Below, piece by piece: positions 9,592 to 19,199 of a DNA stretch of 64,000 bases. The DNA comes from Candidatus Nitrosopelagicus sp. (lineage in GTDB: Archaea > Thermoproteota > Nitrososphaeria > Nitrososphaerales > Nitrosopumilaceae). Both the position numbers and the translations under genes were made by a program. The notes below the pieces were generated by a model that made no database searches, was not told the origin of the DNA, and was given only the letters and a program-made list of their open reading frames with translations. Every line of letters begins with the position of its first letter. Positions within the stretch are counted from its first letter, which is position 1. The stretch lies in NCBI GenBank assembly GCA_028343215.1, contig JAOLYB010000003.1, positions 22,854 to 86,853 of the forward strand, in the 5' to 3' direction.

Positions 9592-10440
9592 TTGATTAAT
9601 TTTATTATGAAAAAAATCTATTTTGTATTATTATTGCCAATCTTGATTTTTCCAATTTCAAATGTATTTGGGGATGAATTAACCCTCAACATTGACAAGA
9701 CTCTATATGAAAAATCTGATTTTATCTCTGTATGGGGTTACACAAACTTTGATTCTGTTTTCATATCTGTAAGAGATTCTGACGGAAAAAATGTCTGGAA
9801 TGAAAGTCTCAATCCTGATGATGAAAATAAATTTTCTACTCTTATCATTGCAGGAATTGGTGGATGGCAAAAAAGTGGAAATTATTTGGTGGTAGCTGAA
9901 TCTGGCGATTCTATATTGTCTACAAAATTTTTTTATGACTCTGGTGCACAAGTGAATCCTCCATCGGCTGTATCTGATTACTATGTTAGTCCTGAAGATC
10001 TTTATCTTACATTTGCTGTTGCAATAGTTATCATTTCAGGAATTTTCATTTATCTTGCAAGACATATCATATTAAGAAAGAAAACTAGTTACGATGAAGC
10101 AAAATTAGATTCTAAAAAAGATCGTGATTATGAAAAATATCATTCTGAATGGTCTGAAGAAGAGATTTTTGGTTCTCATAAACGAAGTACTGAAGCAAAA
10201 GAATTTAGTGAAATGTATAATGATAATTCGTTACCAAATTATTATTTAATTTTAGGATTAACAAACGATTCTTCAGAATCTGAAATTAAAAACCAATATC
10301 GAAAACTAGCAAAACAGTACCATCCTGACAGAAACAAGGATTCTTCAGAAGAAAAAATGGCTCAAATTAATAAGGCATATGAAATATTATCTGATAAAAA
10401 ATTAAAAGCAGAATATGACAAATTTTGTAAATTATTGTGA
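9592..10440 (+). CDS. Membrane J-domain (DnaJ-like) protein with secreted beta-sandwich-like ectodomain
   Basis: Signal peptide, ~100 aa ectodomain, TM (LYLTFAVAIVIISGIFIYLA), C-terminal J domain NYYLILGLTNDSSESEIKNQYRKLAKQYHPDRN with HPD. Confidence 0.9.
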   Translation: MINFIMKKIYFVLLLPILIFPISNVFGDELTLNIDKTLYEKSDFISVWGYTNFDSVFISVRDSDGKNVWNESLNPDDENKFSTLIIAGIGGWQKSGNYLVVAESGDSILSTKFFYDSGAQVNPPSAVSDYYVSPEDLYLTFAVAIVIISGIFIYLARHIILRKKTSYDEAKLDSKKDRDYEKYHSEWSEEEIFGSHKRSTEAKEFSEMYNDNSLPNYYLILGLTNDSSESEIKNQYRKLAKQYHPDRNKDSSEEKMAQINKAYEILSDKKLKAEYDKFCKLL

Positions 10441-10818
10441 TTCTATAATTGCATCTTTCAATGTCAAATAAAGAATAATTTTAGATTTATTTTGCATGCT
10501 ATTTTTGAGATTTGTAACAAGTGAAATTTTCTCTCTATTTTCATTTATGGTATGCAATGTTATATCAAGAAAATCTTTGTTAGGTCCAAGCATTGCCTTT
10601 GAAAGATATTTTGAAATTGATGTGTCTAAAATTGTAGCTTCTACTTTCCATTCTTTCATTTCTGCAAAATAAACTCCTCCCCTTGTAGTAGGTTCGGTTA
10701 TTGGGTTATCTGTTTGAAACATTTTGATTTCATCTACTGTAAATGAGTTATTTTCAATTAAAATTTTGAAATTTGAACTAGATTTTTCGACTATTTCTTG
10801 TAATTCTTTTTCATCCAT
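10432..10818 (-). CDS. Hypothetical protein
   Basis: 128 aa ORF, convergent with the J-domain gene. Confidence 0.6.
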   Translation of the reverse strand: MDEKELQEIVEKSSSNFKILIENNSFTVDEIKMFQTDNPITEPTTRGGVYFAEMKEWKVEATILDTSISKYLSKAMLGPNKDFLDITLHTINENREKISLVTNLKNSMQNKSKIILYLTLKDAIIESQ

Positions 10819-10870
10819 AGACTATCTTGTGTAAATTAAAAAATATATGTCAATACAATTGTAATATTGT

Positions 10871-11164
10871 ATGGCAGAATCTATAACAAAAGACCAACTA
10901 AAACAAGAACAAGATAAGTTTGTTATTATTGATGTTAGAGAACCAGATGAAATTGCAAATGGAAAAATCGATAACTCTCAGAATATGCCCCTAGGGTTGA
11001 CTATCCGAAATGCAAAAAAAGGTCAAATTGATGATCTTAAAGACAAGAAAATCTGTGTTTACTGTGCATCTGGCTATCGTGGAAATATTGCGGCTGATGA
11101 ATTAGTAAAGGCTGGGTTTTCCGCAATCAACCTTGAAGGTGGCTATATGGCATGGACACAATAG
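10871..11164 (+). CDS. Rhodanese-like domain protein
   Basis: FVIIDVREPDEIANGKID...ICVYCASGYRGNIAADELVKAGF with CASGYR active-site loop. Confidence 0.93.
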   Translation: MAESITKDQLKQEQDKFVIIDVREPDEIANGKIDNSQNMPLGLTIRNAKKGQIDDLKDKKICVYCASGYRGNIAADELVKAGFSAINLEGGYMAWTQ

Positions 11165-11165
11165 T

Positions 11166-11408
11166 TTGAGTTCTAACACAATCAAAAAAGCAGAAAAACT
11201 TGTTGAAAACGGTGGAGTTGTAAAAATTGAAGATGATCTATTTCAAGTTAAATCTTCTAGCGATCCTTCAAAATCTTATTTTGTAACTTCTGATTCTTGT
11301 GAATGTCCCGGGTTCAAAAATTTCTATAAATTTCATCATGGAAAAGGATTGAAAGCAAACTGCTCCCATCTAGAAGCAATTCGTATATTTTTAAAAGAAA
11401 ATAAATAA
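11166..11408 (+). CDS. SWIM-type zinc-finger-like small protein
   Basis: SCECPGFKNFYKFHHGKGLKANCSHLEA matches CxCxnCxH; TTG start at 11166 just after the rhodanese stop preferred over the track start 11133. Confidence 0.7.
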   Translation: MSSNTIKKAEKLVENGGVVKIEDDLFQVKSSSDPSKSYFVTSDSCECPGFKNFYKFHHGKGLKANCSHLEAIRIFLKENK

Positions 11409-11465
11409 AAAATGATGTTTCATTGAATCAGATTGTTTATATACACATATTCGGTTGTTATACCA

Positions 11466-11948
11466 GTGATTAACTCTAAACACACACTGACAATTTTGGC
11501 AAGCTTGATGCTAGTCGCAGGTATGCCTTTGGCATTCGCTGATGGACATGCAATGGATGGCTTGACAATTGAAGCAGATGCCGTTGAGGGTTCAACAACA
11601 ATCACCATCACAGGACACGCTACATCTAGTAACACTCCTGTAACAATCATGGTTCTTGCACCAAACGGAAACGTCGTTTCTATTGATCAACTCAACCCTG
11701 ATTCTGATGGTTCATTCACTTCAACAATCGGTGTTGGTGGTCCAATGTGGAAACAAGATGGCGAGTATTCAATTACCGCACAACAAGGTTCTGCCTCTAT
11801 CAACAAATCAACCGTTGTAGTAGAAGTTGCAGATGGCGCAGTTGTTCCAGAATTTGGTACAATCGCATCTCTAGTACTTGTTGTTGCAATTTCTTCAATC
11901 GTAGTATTATCTGCAAAAGGCAGACTTAGCTTCACACCAAGAATCTAA
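11466..11948 (+). CDS. PEFG-CTERM surface protein
   Basis: Signal peptide and C-terminal VVPEFGTIASLVLVVAISSIVVLSAKGR (PEFG motif, TM, basic tail); GTG start at 11466 inferred. Confidence 0.88.
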   Translation: MINSKHTLTILASLMLVAGMPLAFADGHAMDGLTIEADAVEGSTTITITGHATSSNTPVTIMVLAPNGNVVSIDQLNPDSDGSFTSTIGVGGPMWKQDGEYSITAQQGSASINKSTVVVEVADGAVVPEFGTIASLVLVVAISSIVVLSAKGRLSFTPRI

Positions 11949-12028
11949 ACTGTCCACTTTTCTTATTTTCTATTTTTATTTAGGTAGTCTATAAACTTCT
12001 TAAGCTCCTTTTCTATTGTAATTGTATA

Positions 12029-12688
12029 GTGGATGTTGAAAAATTTCAAGATGATGTGTATGCTATAACTGAACTCTTGTCGGAGAATCTGTCACCTGAA
12101 TTAACTCCTAAACTCAACTTTGTTAGGCAAAATTTAATTGAATATTACAAGAAAAATCTAGTAAAAATTAATCACTCAGTACTTGAATTAATCTGTGCAG
12201 CAGAATTAATCTCTCATGGATTCACCGTTGATGTTGAAAAATCTATTTCTGATATTTTGGTATGTGATTTATTTGGGAAAAAAGACGATGAAACTAGTAT
12301 TATAGAAATTGAGACTGGTTTCACTCCTCCTGAACATGCGTTAGATACTGTGGATTATTATGCTGCAAGAATTGTTAGTAAAATTGCTCGATATAGTAAA
12401 TACTGTGGGAAATTCTCACTTGCAACTCCCGTGGTGAATATTTTACCAATGTCTGAAATATTTTTACTCCCTCCAAATTTAAGAAATCTCGATGATGTAA
12501 AAAAACTCAAAAAATTATGTGACCGTTTTTATAAAAACCCTAAAATAAATTTAGAAGATATTCAAAACGCTCACATTCATTCTGTTTATCTCATAAACAC
12601 TGACAAAGGGTTTGCTAAAGAACTAGAGCCTGAATTATATCTACAAATGACTAAACTATTGATGAAACAAAGTGAAATTGATCTTTAA
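12029..12688 (+). CDS. Hypothetical, possibly nuclease-fold protein
   Basis: 219 aa; CAAELISHGFTVDVEKSISDILVCDLFG...SIIEIETG resembles a PD-(D/E)xK core (weak). Confidence 0.6.
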   Translation: MDVEKFQDDVYAITELLSENLSPELTPKLNFVRQNLIEYYKKNLVKINHSVLELICAAELISHGFTVDVEKSISDILVCDLFGKKDDETSIIEIETGFTPPEHALDTVDYYAARIVSKIARYSKYCGKFSLATPVVNILPMSEIFLLPPNLRNLDDVKKLKKLCDRFYKNPKINLEDIQNAHIHSVYLINTDKGFAKELEPELYLQMTKLLMKQSEIDL

Positions 12689-12762
12689 TTTTAGAAATTT
12701 GATCTTTGTTAAGAATAATTTCTCATAAGGTTTAATACACGATTATCTAGGATGATTGCCAT

Positions 12763-14958
12763 ATGACTAAGTACAAGTCCACATCTGAAGTTATGAAAAT
12801 TATCAGTGATAAAGATAAGATCAGAAATTTTGGTGTTATTGCACACGTAGACCACGGTAAAACTACTATGAGTGATAGTCTTTTGGCTCACTCGGGAATT
12901 ATCTCTCCATCAACAGCTGGAAGTGCTTTGGCAATGGATTCAATGAAGGCAGAACAAGAAAGAGGAATTACAATTGTACAAGCCAACGTCACATTACATT
13001 ATCAACAGGATAATGATGATTATGTCATTAACATGATTGATACTCCTGGTCACGTCGACTTTTCTGGTCGTGTAATTAGAAGTCTTAGGGCTATTGATGG
13101 TGCTGTTGTAGTATGTGATGCTGTAGAGGGCATCATGACTCAAACTGAAACTGTAACTAGAATGTCTCTTGAAGAAAGAGTAAGACCTGTTTTGTATATC
13201 AATAAAATTGATCGACTAATCAAAGAACTAAGATTAACACCTGAAAAAATGCAAGAAACACTGGCTAGTGTTGTTGCAAACTTTAATGAATTAATTGATA
13301 CGTACGCTGAAGATGAATACAAAGAAAAATGGAAAGTATCCATTCAAGATGGTAGTGTAACTTTTGGTTCTGCAAAAGACAAATGGGCTATCAATATAGA
13401 CATAATGAAGAAAAAAGGTGTCACATTCAAAGATGTAATTGATGCATATTCTGATTCTGGTAAAGTTGAAGATTTAGTGGAAAAAGCACCTCTAGCTGAA
13501 GGTGTACTTGGAATGGTTGTAAAACATCATCCTCCACCACACGTCGCACAAAAGTACCGAATCCCAAAAATATGGAAAGGTGATTTAGAATCTGATACTG
13601 GTAAGGCACTTCTTGCTTGTGATGATAACGGTCCTACTATTATGATGTGTGTAAATATGACAATTGATCCTGCAGCTGGTCCTGTAGCAATTGGACGATT
13701 ATTTTCTGGAACGATCAAGGATGGTCAAACGATTAACATTATTGATACAAAACGTGAAGGACGTGTTCAATCTGTAAACTTTTTCATGTCAAATGTACGA
13801 GAACAAGTAGGTGAATTGGGAGCAGGAAATATTCCTGCATTACTTGGATTGACTGATGTTCGTGCAGGACAGACTATCTCTACTGTGAAAGATATTCCTG
13901 TATTTGAAGCATCAAAATATGTTTCAGAACCTGTTGTACAAATGGCAATTGAACCAAAACATCCAAAAGACTTACCAAAACTTGTAGAAGTCTTACGAAA
14001 ACTTACGATTGAAGATCCAAATCTTGTAATCAAAATTGATGAAGAAAGTGGTGAAACAATTATGGCTGGAATGGGTGTACTACACCTTGATGTAGCTGTT
14101 AATCTAATTAAAGATGCAAAAGTCGAAATTGTAACATCTGAACCACTAATCAATTACAGAGAAACAATCAATGGAGGCTGTGAACCTGTTATGGCAAAAT
14201 CTCCAAATCGTCACAATAAAATTTTCATGAAAGTTGAACCACTAGAACCTGAAATTGCTGAAATGTGTAGAAACGGCACACTAAGTGAAATGAAAGATAA
14301 AAAAGAAACTGCTCAAATATTACGTGAAAAAGGTTGGTCCCCTGATGTGGCAAAGAAGGTAATGAGATTTGATTCTCGTGGTAATGTTATGATTAATGGA
14401 ACAAAGGGTGTTCAATTTGTAGATGAATCTACTGATTCACTATTGTCTGGATTTGATGAAGTAATGAGTGAAGGTGGTCTTACAAAAGAACAGGTAAGAA
14501 ACTGTAAATTCACATTTACCCATTTTGTTCCTCATGAAGACACTGCTCATAGAGGGTTGTCTCAAATTGGCCCTGCATCAAGACGTGCATGTCTTGCAGC
14601 ATTTTTATCTGCAGAACCTGTATTGTTAGAACCGATGCTTGCAATTGAGGTTCGTGTTCCAACTGATCTAATTGGAAACGTTTCATCTGTATTACAAGGA
14701 AAACGTGGTAAGGTCTTGGATATGCAACAAAAAGGTGCGACAAGTATCGTGATTGGTGAAGTTCCTGCAGTTGAAACATTTGACATATCTGAAAAAATGC
14801 GTGGTCAAACAGCTGGTAAGGCAATGTGGAATACTCACTTCAAAGCATGGACTGCAGTTCCAAAATCAATTGCTGCAACTCTAACTGAAGATATTCGAAA
14901 GAGAAAGGGATTAAGTCCAAATCCTCCTGCACCAACTGAATTTATTGACAGAGACTAA
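12763..14958 (+). CDS. fusA: Translation elongation factor EF-2
   Basis: NFGVIAHVDHGKTTMSDSLL, DTPGHVDFSGRV, NKIDR, C-terminal EF-G IV/V domains. Confidence 0.97.
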   Translation: MTKYKSTSEVMKIISDKDKIRNFGVIAHVDHGKTTMSDSLLAHSGIISPSTAGSALAMDSMKAEQERGITIVQANVTLHYQQDNDDYVINMIDTPGHVDFSGRVIRSLRAIDGAVVVCDAVEGIMTQTETVTRMSLEERVRPVLYINKIDRLIKELRLTPEKMQETLASVVANFNELIDTYAEDEYKEKWKVSIQDGSVTFGSAKDKWAINIDIMKKKGVTFKDVIDAYSDSGKVEDLVEKAPLAEGVLGMVVKHHPPPHVAQKYRIPKIWKGDLESDTGKALLACDDNGPTIMMCVNMTIDPAAGPVAIGRLFSGTIKDGQTINIIDTKREGRVQSVNFFMSNVREQVGELGAGNIPALLGLTDVRAGQTISTVKDIPVFEASKYVSEPVVQMAIEPKHPKDLPKLVEVLRKLTIEDPNLVIKIDEESGETIMAGMGVLHLDVAVNLIKDAKVEIVTSEPLINYRETINGGCEPVMAKSPNRHNKIFMKVEPLEPEIAEMCRNGTLSEMKDKKETAQILREKGWSPDVAKKVMRFDSRGNVMINGTKGVQFVDESTDSLLSGFDEVMSEGGLTKEQVRNCKFTFTHFVPHEDTAHRGLSQIGPASRRACLAAFLSAEPVLLEPMLAIEVRVPTDLIGNVSSVLQGKRGKVLDMQQKGATSIVIGEVPAVETFDISEKMRGQTAGKAMWNTHFKAWTAVPKSIAATLTEDIRKRKGLSPNPPAPTEFIDRD

Positions 14959-15155
14959 TGGTCAAAATCGAAACATTTGATGCAAATACATTTTGGAATA
15001 AATCTTATGCTCATCAACGCGGAAAATTACTGAAACGGGTTCAAGTTCCTGATGATCAAATCAAACTCTTAGTAAATAAACCCTATTTGGAACTTCCAGC
15101 ACCACTACGTTATGAAATAGAAACGAGTGGTATTACAAAAGCAGAACTCGGTTAA
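14958..15155 (+). CDS. Hypothetical protein translationally coupled to EF-2
   Basis: 65 aa; start codon overlaps the EF-2 stop (taatg). Confidence 0.7.
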   Translation: MVKIETFDANTFWNKSYAHQRGKLLKRVQVPDDQIKLLVNKPYLELPAPLRYEIETSGITKAELG

Positions 15156-16168
15156 TCTTTTTTCAGTTTTTGTCTTGTAATGACATTAAATGTTTCATTA
15201 TTTGTTTTCTCTTCATTACTTTTTACAGCTTTAGTTAATTTTGGGTCTGCAAATGATGCTATCTTTGCATCCTTTAGTTTTTTACAAAGATTTCTAATTG
15301 TAACGCTGCTGATATTTGCTGCTTTTGATACTTGAGTTTGAGAAACCTTTTCTGAATTTGATATGGCTGCAAGATACACAACTGTTGCAGCCATTGCAAC
15401 AGGATTTTTACCGCTGGTAATCATCAACTCTTCCGCTTTGATCAAGAATTTTATTGCATCTCGTTTAGTTTTTTCAGATGCACCTACCTCTGTTGTAATT
15501 CTTGTAATGAAACTTACTGGGTTGTATGTTTCTAATGTCAAATCTAAATCTCGCACTAGCATTCTGTAAATTCTATGTATGCTTGTTCTTCTTAGATTTG
15601 TTGCATCTGCAACATCCTGGATGGTTCTTGGAGTATTTGTGAATCTACATGATGCATATACGCAGGCACTCAAAATGACTGGTATACTTCTGCCTCTTCC
15701 AATTTTCTTGGCTAAGGTTTTTCTGTAAATGTATGCTGCTTGTTCAACTGCTGCATCTGTAAGTGATAATTTTGCTTTGAGACCTTCTAAGAGGGTGAAA
15801 GCTTTCTGCATATTTCTATGGCCTGGGAGTGCTTTGCTATTCTTATCCCACATTCGTAAACGATAAAATGTTCTTTTCATTTCTCCGCTCAAATTTTTAC
15901 CTGTTGCATCTTTGTCTGATTGTTGTATTACTGTGGATAAGCCCATGTCGTTGAATGCAAGAGTTGATTTTCGACCTGTTCTGGATTTTGACATGTAATC
16001 TTCACCTGTCTGCATAGATTCAGGTCCAAGCTCTGCTTCATTTTGTGATATAACTTCTCCACAAGATGAGCACATTACCTCGCCCGTAGTACTGTCAGAA
16101 ACTAAGAGAACATCTTTCCCTTTGTTAGTCTTACAAACGTGATTACTAGATTCAGGATCTTTTTTCAC
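15152..16168 (-). CDS. tfb: Transcription initiation factor TFB (second paralog)
   Basis: TFB core with two cyclin repeats (SRTGRKSTLAFNDMGLSTVI) and an N-terminal CxxC half-ribbon. Confidence 0.92.
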   Translation of the reverse strand: MKKDPESSNHVCKTNKGKDVLLVSDSTTGEVMCSSCGEVISQNEAELGPESMQTGEDYMSKSRTGRKSTLAFNDMGLSTVIQQSDKDATGKNLSGEMKRTFYRLRMWDKNSKALPGHRNMQKAFTLLEGLKAKLSLTDAAVEQAAYIYRKTLAKKIGRGRSIPVILSACVYASCRFTNTPRTIQDVADATNLRRTSIHRIYRMLVRDLDLTLETYNPVSFITRITTEVGASEKTKRDAIKFLIKAEELMITSGKNPVAMAATVVYLAAISNSEKVSQTQVSKAANISSVTIRNLCKKLKDAKIASFADPKLTKAVKSNEEKTNNETFNVITRQKLKKD

Positions 16169-16233
16169 TACTCTACTACGTCGGTTTGAATTAATTAGTA
16201 ATGTCTTCTAGTGTTAATTTTTTTTCTTTAGCA

Positions 16234-16386
16234 CTATTGTTCTTCAGATTTGTTCTGATGATGGAGATTTACCATGATAAATGACATTTCTCTTAAAAAC
16301 TCGTATTCTCCATTTGACCAAGAATACTTGTTTGCATTGTCCCAAAAATCTTGTCCCGGTTTGGATTCAAAATCTTCAGTTTGCAT
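16234..16386 (-). CDS. Small acidic hypothetical protein (50 aa), not in ORF track
   Basis: Read from DNA: MQTEDFESKPGQDFWDNANKYSWSNGEYEFLREMSFIMVNLHHQNKSEEQ*; more protein-like than overlapping track ORF 16293..16475. Confidence 0.5.
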   Translation of the reverse strand: MQTEDFESKPGQDFWDNANKYSWSNGEYEFLREMSFIMVNLHHQNKSEEQ

Positions 16387-16552
16387 ATTGGTATATTGTA
16401 TTTTGATCTATAATATCCAAATTGCCTTTTCTGATTGACAAAGTTGGTCAAAAAAATTGATCCCTCTATGACCAAGAATTGATTTTAGACTGAGTTCAGG
16501 TCAATCTAATCAACAAAGTATCACATTTACGCACACCTCACTATTGACTTAC

Positions 16553-16684
16553 ATGAAAGCAAGATTTGACGGAAAATGTAAAAGCTGTGGCGATGATATC
16601 CGAAAAGGTAAGGAAATCGCCAAAAACGCAGATGAGGTTTGGGTTCACAAACACTGTGTTGAAGAATTAGTGGATTTGCCTTAA
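16553..16684 (+). CDS. Zn-binding microprotein (43 aa), not in ORF track
   Basis: Read from DNA: MKARFDGKCKSCGDDIRKGKEIAKNADEVWVHKHCVEELVDLP* with CxxC...HxxC. Confidence 0.75.
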   Translation: MKARFDGKCKSCGDDIRKGKEIAKNADEVWVHKHCVEELVDLP

Positions 16685-16715
16685 ATCATATATCCACGGT
16701 TTTTTTATTTTTAAC

Positions 16716-17564
16716 ATGCTGATTAATCCTATAGATTTACTTCTATGGACATTTCGAAGAAATGAAAGTGACGTTGTAAAATTATATGATTCCCTTTCTC
16801 CAATTATGGAGGTCTCTACTGGTGGTGATATGCTGAATTTCGGATATTGGGATAATTCTACTCCTCATCCTATTGATGCGCAAAAACGATTATGTCAAAT
16901 GATTGGTGAAATGGCTGAAATATCTGCCGCAGAGGTAATTGCTGATATTGGAAGTGGAATTTTAGGACCTGCAAAAATTTGGAGTTCTCAATATCCTTCA
17001 TTACAAATCTCTTCTGTAAACGTAAATTTCTCGCAATTAGCCTCAGTTGATCCTGGTAATAATATATCAAAAATAAATTCTACAGCAAGGATGCTTCCAT
17101 TTTCCAATTCTTCATTAGATTGTGTAATTGCATTAGAATCTGCCCAACACTTCAAACCTATTGGAGATTTTTTTTCTGAATCGAATCGTGTTTTAAAAGA
17201 TGATGGTATTCTTGCACTTGCAATCCCTACTGCTATAGATAATTCTAGTTTTAGTAATCTTGGCATATTGAAATTCACTTGGTCATCCGAACATTATTCC
17301 CAAAAAAATATTGTCAATGAACTTTCTAAAAATGGATTTAAAATTATAGAATCAAACGATATTGGGAAAAATGTATACTCTCCTCTTGCTGAATATTATA
17401 TCCACAATCGTTCTGAATTACGGAAAAAAATTCTTTCACGTTATTCTAAATATGTAGAAAAAATACTTTTTGAATCTATGAAAAAAATGCAATCTGCATC
17501 TGAAAATGAACTGATCGGCTATTTGATGTTAAAATGTAAAAAATTAGCACTAGACTCACGCTAG
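16716..17564 (+). CDS. SAM-dependent class I methyltransferase
   Basis: VIADIGSGILGPAKIWSSQYP, LDCVIALESAQHF, ESNRVLKDDGILALAIP. Confidence 0.9.
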   Translation: MLINPIDLLLWTFRRNESDVVKLYDSLSPIMEVSTGGDMLNFGYWDNSTPHPIDAQKRLCQMIGEMAEISAAEVIADIGSGILGPAKIWSSQYPSLQISSVNVNFSQLASVDPGNNISKINSTARMLPFSNSSLDCVIALESAQHFKPIGDFFSESNRVLKDDGILALAIPTAIDNSSFSNLGILKFTWSSEHYSQKNIVNELSKNGFKIIESNDIGKNVYSPLAEYYIHNRSELRKKILSRYSKYVEKILFESMKKMQSASENELIGYLMLKCKKLALDSR

Positions 17565-17567
17565 TGC
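17547..17567. terminator. Hairpin at the end of the methyltransferase gene
   Basis: GCACTAG-ACTCACG-CTAGTGC perfect 7-bp stem spanning the stop codon; function inferred. Confidence 0.35.
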
Positions 17568-17602
17568 ATAACTATTAAATATCATAATTCGGTAAACTGT
17601 TC

Positions 17603-17821
17603 ATGGGAGCATCATGTAAAGGAATATGCACACAGCACAAAGTAATGAAAGTTCCAAATTCAATGAAATATCAATATGGACTAAAACGTTGCAGTTGGTG
17701 TGAAGTATGGCTTGACACTGAACAAATTCGCTGTCCTTGTTGCAAAATGATTTTGAGAACTAAATCTCGAAATAAGAAAAGAGTCATACCTGCCGAACCA
17801 ACAACAACTGTTGCTGCGTAA
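17603..17821 (+). CDS. Small Cys-rich zinc-ribbon-like protein
   Basis: 72 aa with CKGIC, CSWC and CPCC motifs. Confidence 0.75.
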   Translation: MGASCKGICTQHKVMKVPNSMKYQYGLKRCSWCEVWLDTEQIRCPCCKMILRTKSRNKKRVIPAEPTTTVAA

Positions 17822-17822
17822 A

Positions 17823-19199
17823 ATGAATTCTGAAAATCACAGTAAAGAGATTTCAAAAAATCCGTCGACCAAACCAGTCGTCATAATAGGCGCTGGAGTC
17901 GGCGGTTTATCAATTGCAACTCTTTTGGTGAACGACGGACACACTGTTTCTGTTTTTGAAAAATCTGAGCGTGTGGGTGGACGAACTGCCTCCATGAAAT
18001 TTAAAAACCACATTTTAGATAACGGCTTTCACATAATGCCGTTTTACAAAAAATCGGCAATATATGAAATTCTAAAAGATGTCAAAATACAATCTAGACT
18101 TAAACTTGCAATTGTTGATAAAATTGCATTTTATGACAATGGATTCCATACTTACCCAAAAGGAATTGCAGATATCCTGAAAATGTCTTTAATTCCATTC
18201 AAGAGCCGAATATCTTTACTGAAAATACTTCTTCCTATGGCATTCACTAGTATGGAAAAAGCAGAAAAATTAGATTCTGTACCTCTAACAAAAGTTACCT
18301 CCAAACTTGATTTTCATTCTAAACAATTTTTTGATGCTGTCTGTATGCTTGCATTTGCAGACACCCCTGATCATATCTCTCTTGGTGAATTTGCAAGAAC
18401 CATAATTCGTGCAAATCCATTCAAAGGGGGAACAAGTGAATTTGCATATCCAGACATGGGTGGATATGATAGAATTAGTGAGGTAATGGCAAATTATGTT
18501 AAAGAAAAAAATTCTCAAGTTAATCTGGGATCTTCTATCAAAAAGGTGATTGTCAAAAATAGAAAGGTGACTGGCGTTGAACTATCTACTGGGGAAATAG
18601 TCCAAAGTGACTGTGTAATTATCTCATATCCTGCATACCATGCGATTAATCAATTATTTGACTCTGGAGTCTTTGATGATGATTTTATCAAAAAAACAAA
18701 TCGACTTAATAAAACAACTTCTGTAGTTGAAGTTCATTTTGCATTATCAAAAAGACTGGATGAACGTCAGGTTGTTTTTCCAGTAGGTGAAAACTATGTC
18801 TCAAAAGGAATTTTCTTTATTTCGAACATTACTCCATCCGTATCACCTAAAGGAGAACATCTCATCATAGTTGGCACTCCTGTAAAACCTGAAGAAACTG
18901 AGAATCCTACACGAATTAAAGAAATTGTTTCAAAAATGAAACAGGAGTTATCTGAAATTTATCCTGACTTTGATGATTCCTTATTATGGGATAGGCCTAT
19001 GGCTTGGAAACTTGTAGAGGCTGTGGTAAAAGAACCAGGTTTAGTATGGAAAAATAAAATGCCACATTCTGTATCTCATGTAGATGGGTTATTTTTTGTA
19101 GGTGATTCTACTATTAGTTATGGTATTGGAACCGACTCTGCAGCACATAGTGCCGTCTTAGCACATCCATTAATAGAAAAACATCTTTCTTCACTTTGA
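17823..19199 (+). CDS. FAD-dependent oxidoreductase, phytoene desaturase/amine oxidase-like
   Basis: VVIIGAGVGGLSIATLLVNDGHTVSVFEKSERVGGRT; C-terminal GLFFVGDSTISYGIGTDSA; start at internal Met 17823 inferred. Confidence 0.88.
   Translation: MNSENHSKEISKNPSTKPVVIIGAGVGGLSIATLLVNDGHTVSVFEKSERVGGRTASMKFKNHILDNGFHIMPFYKKSAIYEILKDVKIQSRLKLAIVDKIAFYDNGFHTYPKGIADILKMSLIPFKSRISLLKILLPMAFTSMEKAEKLDSVPLTKVTSKLDFHSKQFFDAVCMLAFADTPDHISLGEFARTIIRANPFKGGTSEFAYPDMGGYDRISEVMANYVKEKNSQVNLGSSIKKVIVKNRKVTGVELSTGEIVQSDCVIISYPAYHAINQLFDSGVFDDDFIKKTNRLNKTTSVVEVHFALSKRLDERQVVFPVGENYVSKGIFFISNITPSVSPKGEHLIIVGTPVKPEETENPTRIKEIVSKMKQELSEIYPDFDDSLLWDRPMAWKLVEAVVKEPGLVWKNKMPHSVSHVDGLFFVGDSTISYGIGTDSAAHSAVLAHPLIEKHLSSL

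Noticed and set aside
13140-14824. Multiple minus-strand ORFs within EF-2
   Set aside because: Antisense shadows of a strongly conserved gene.
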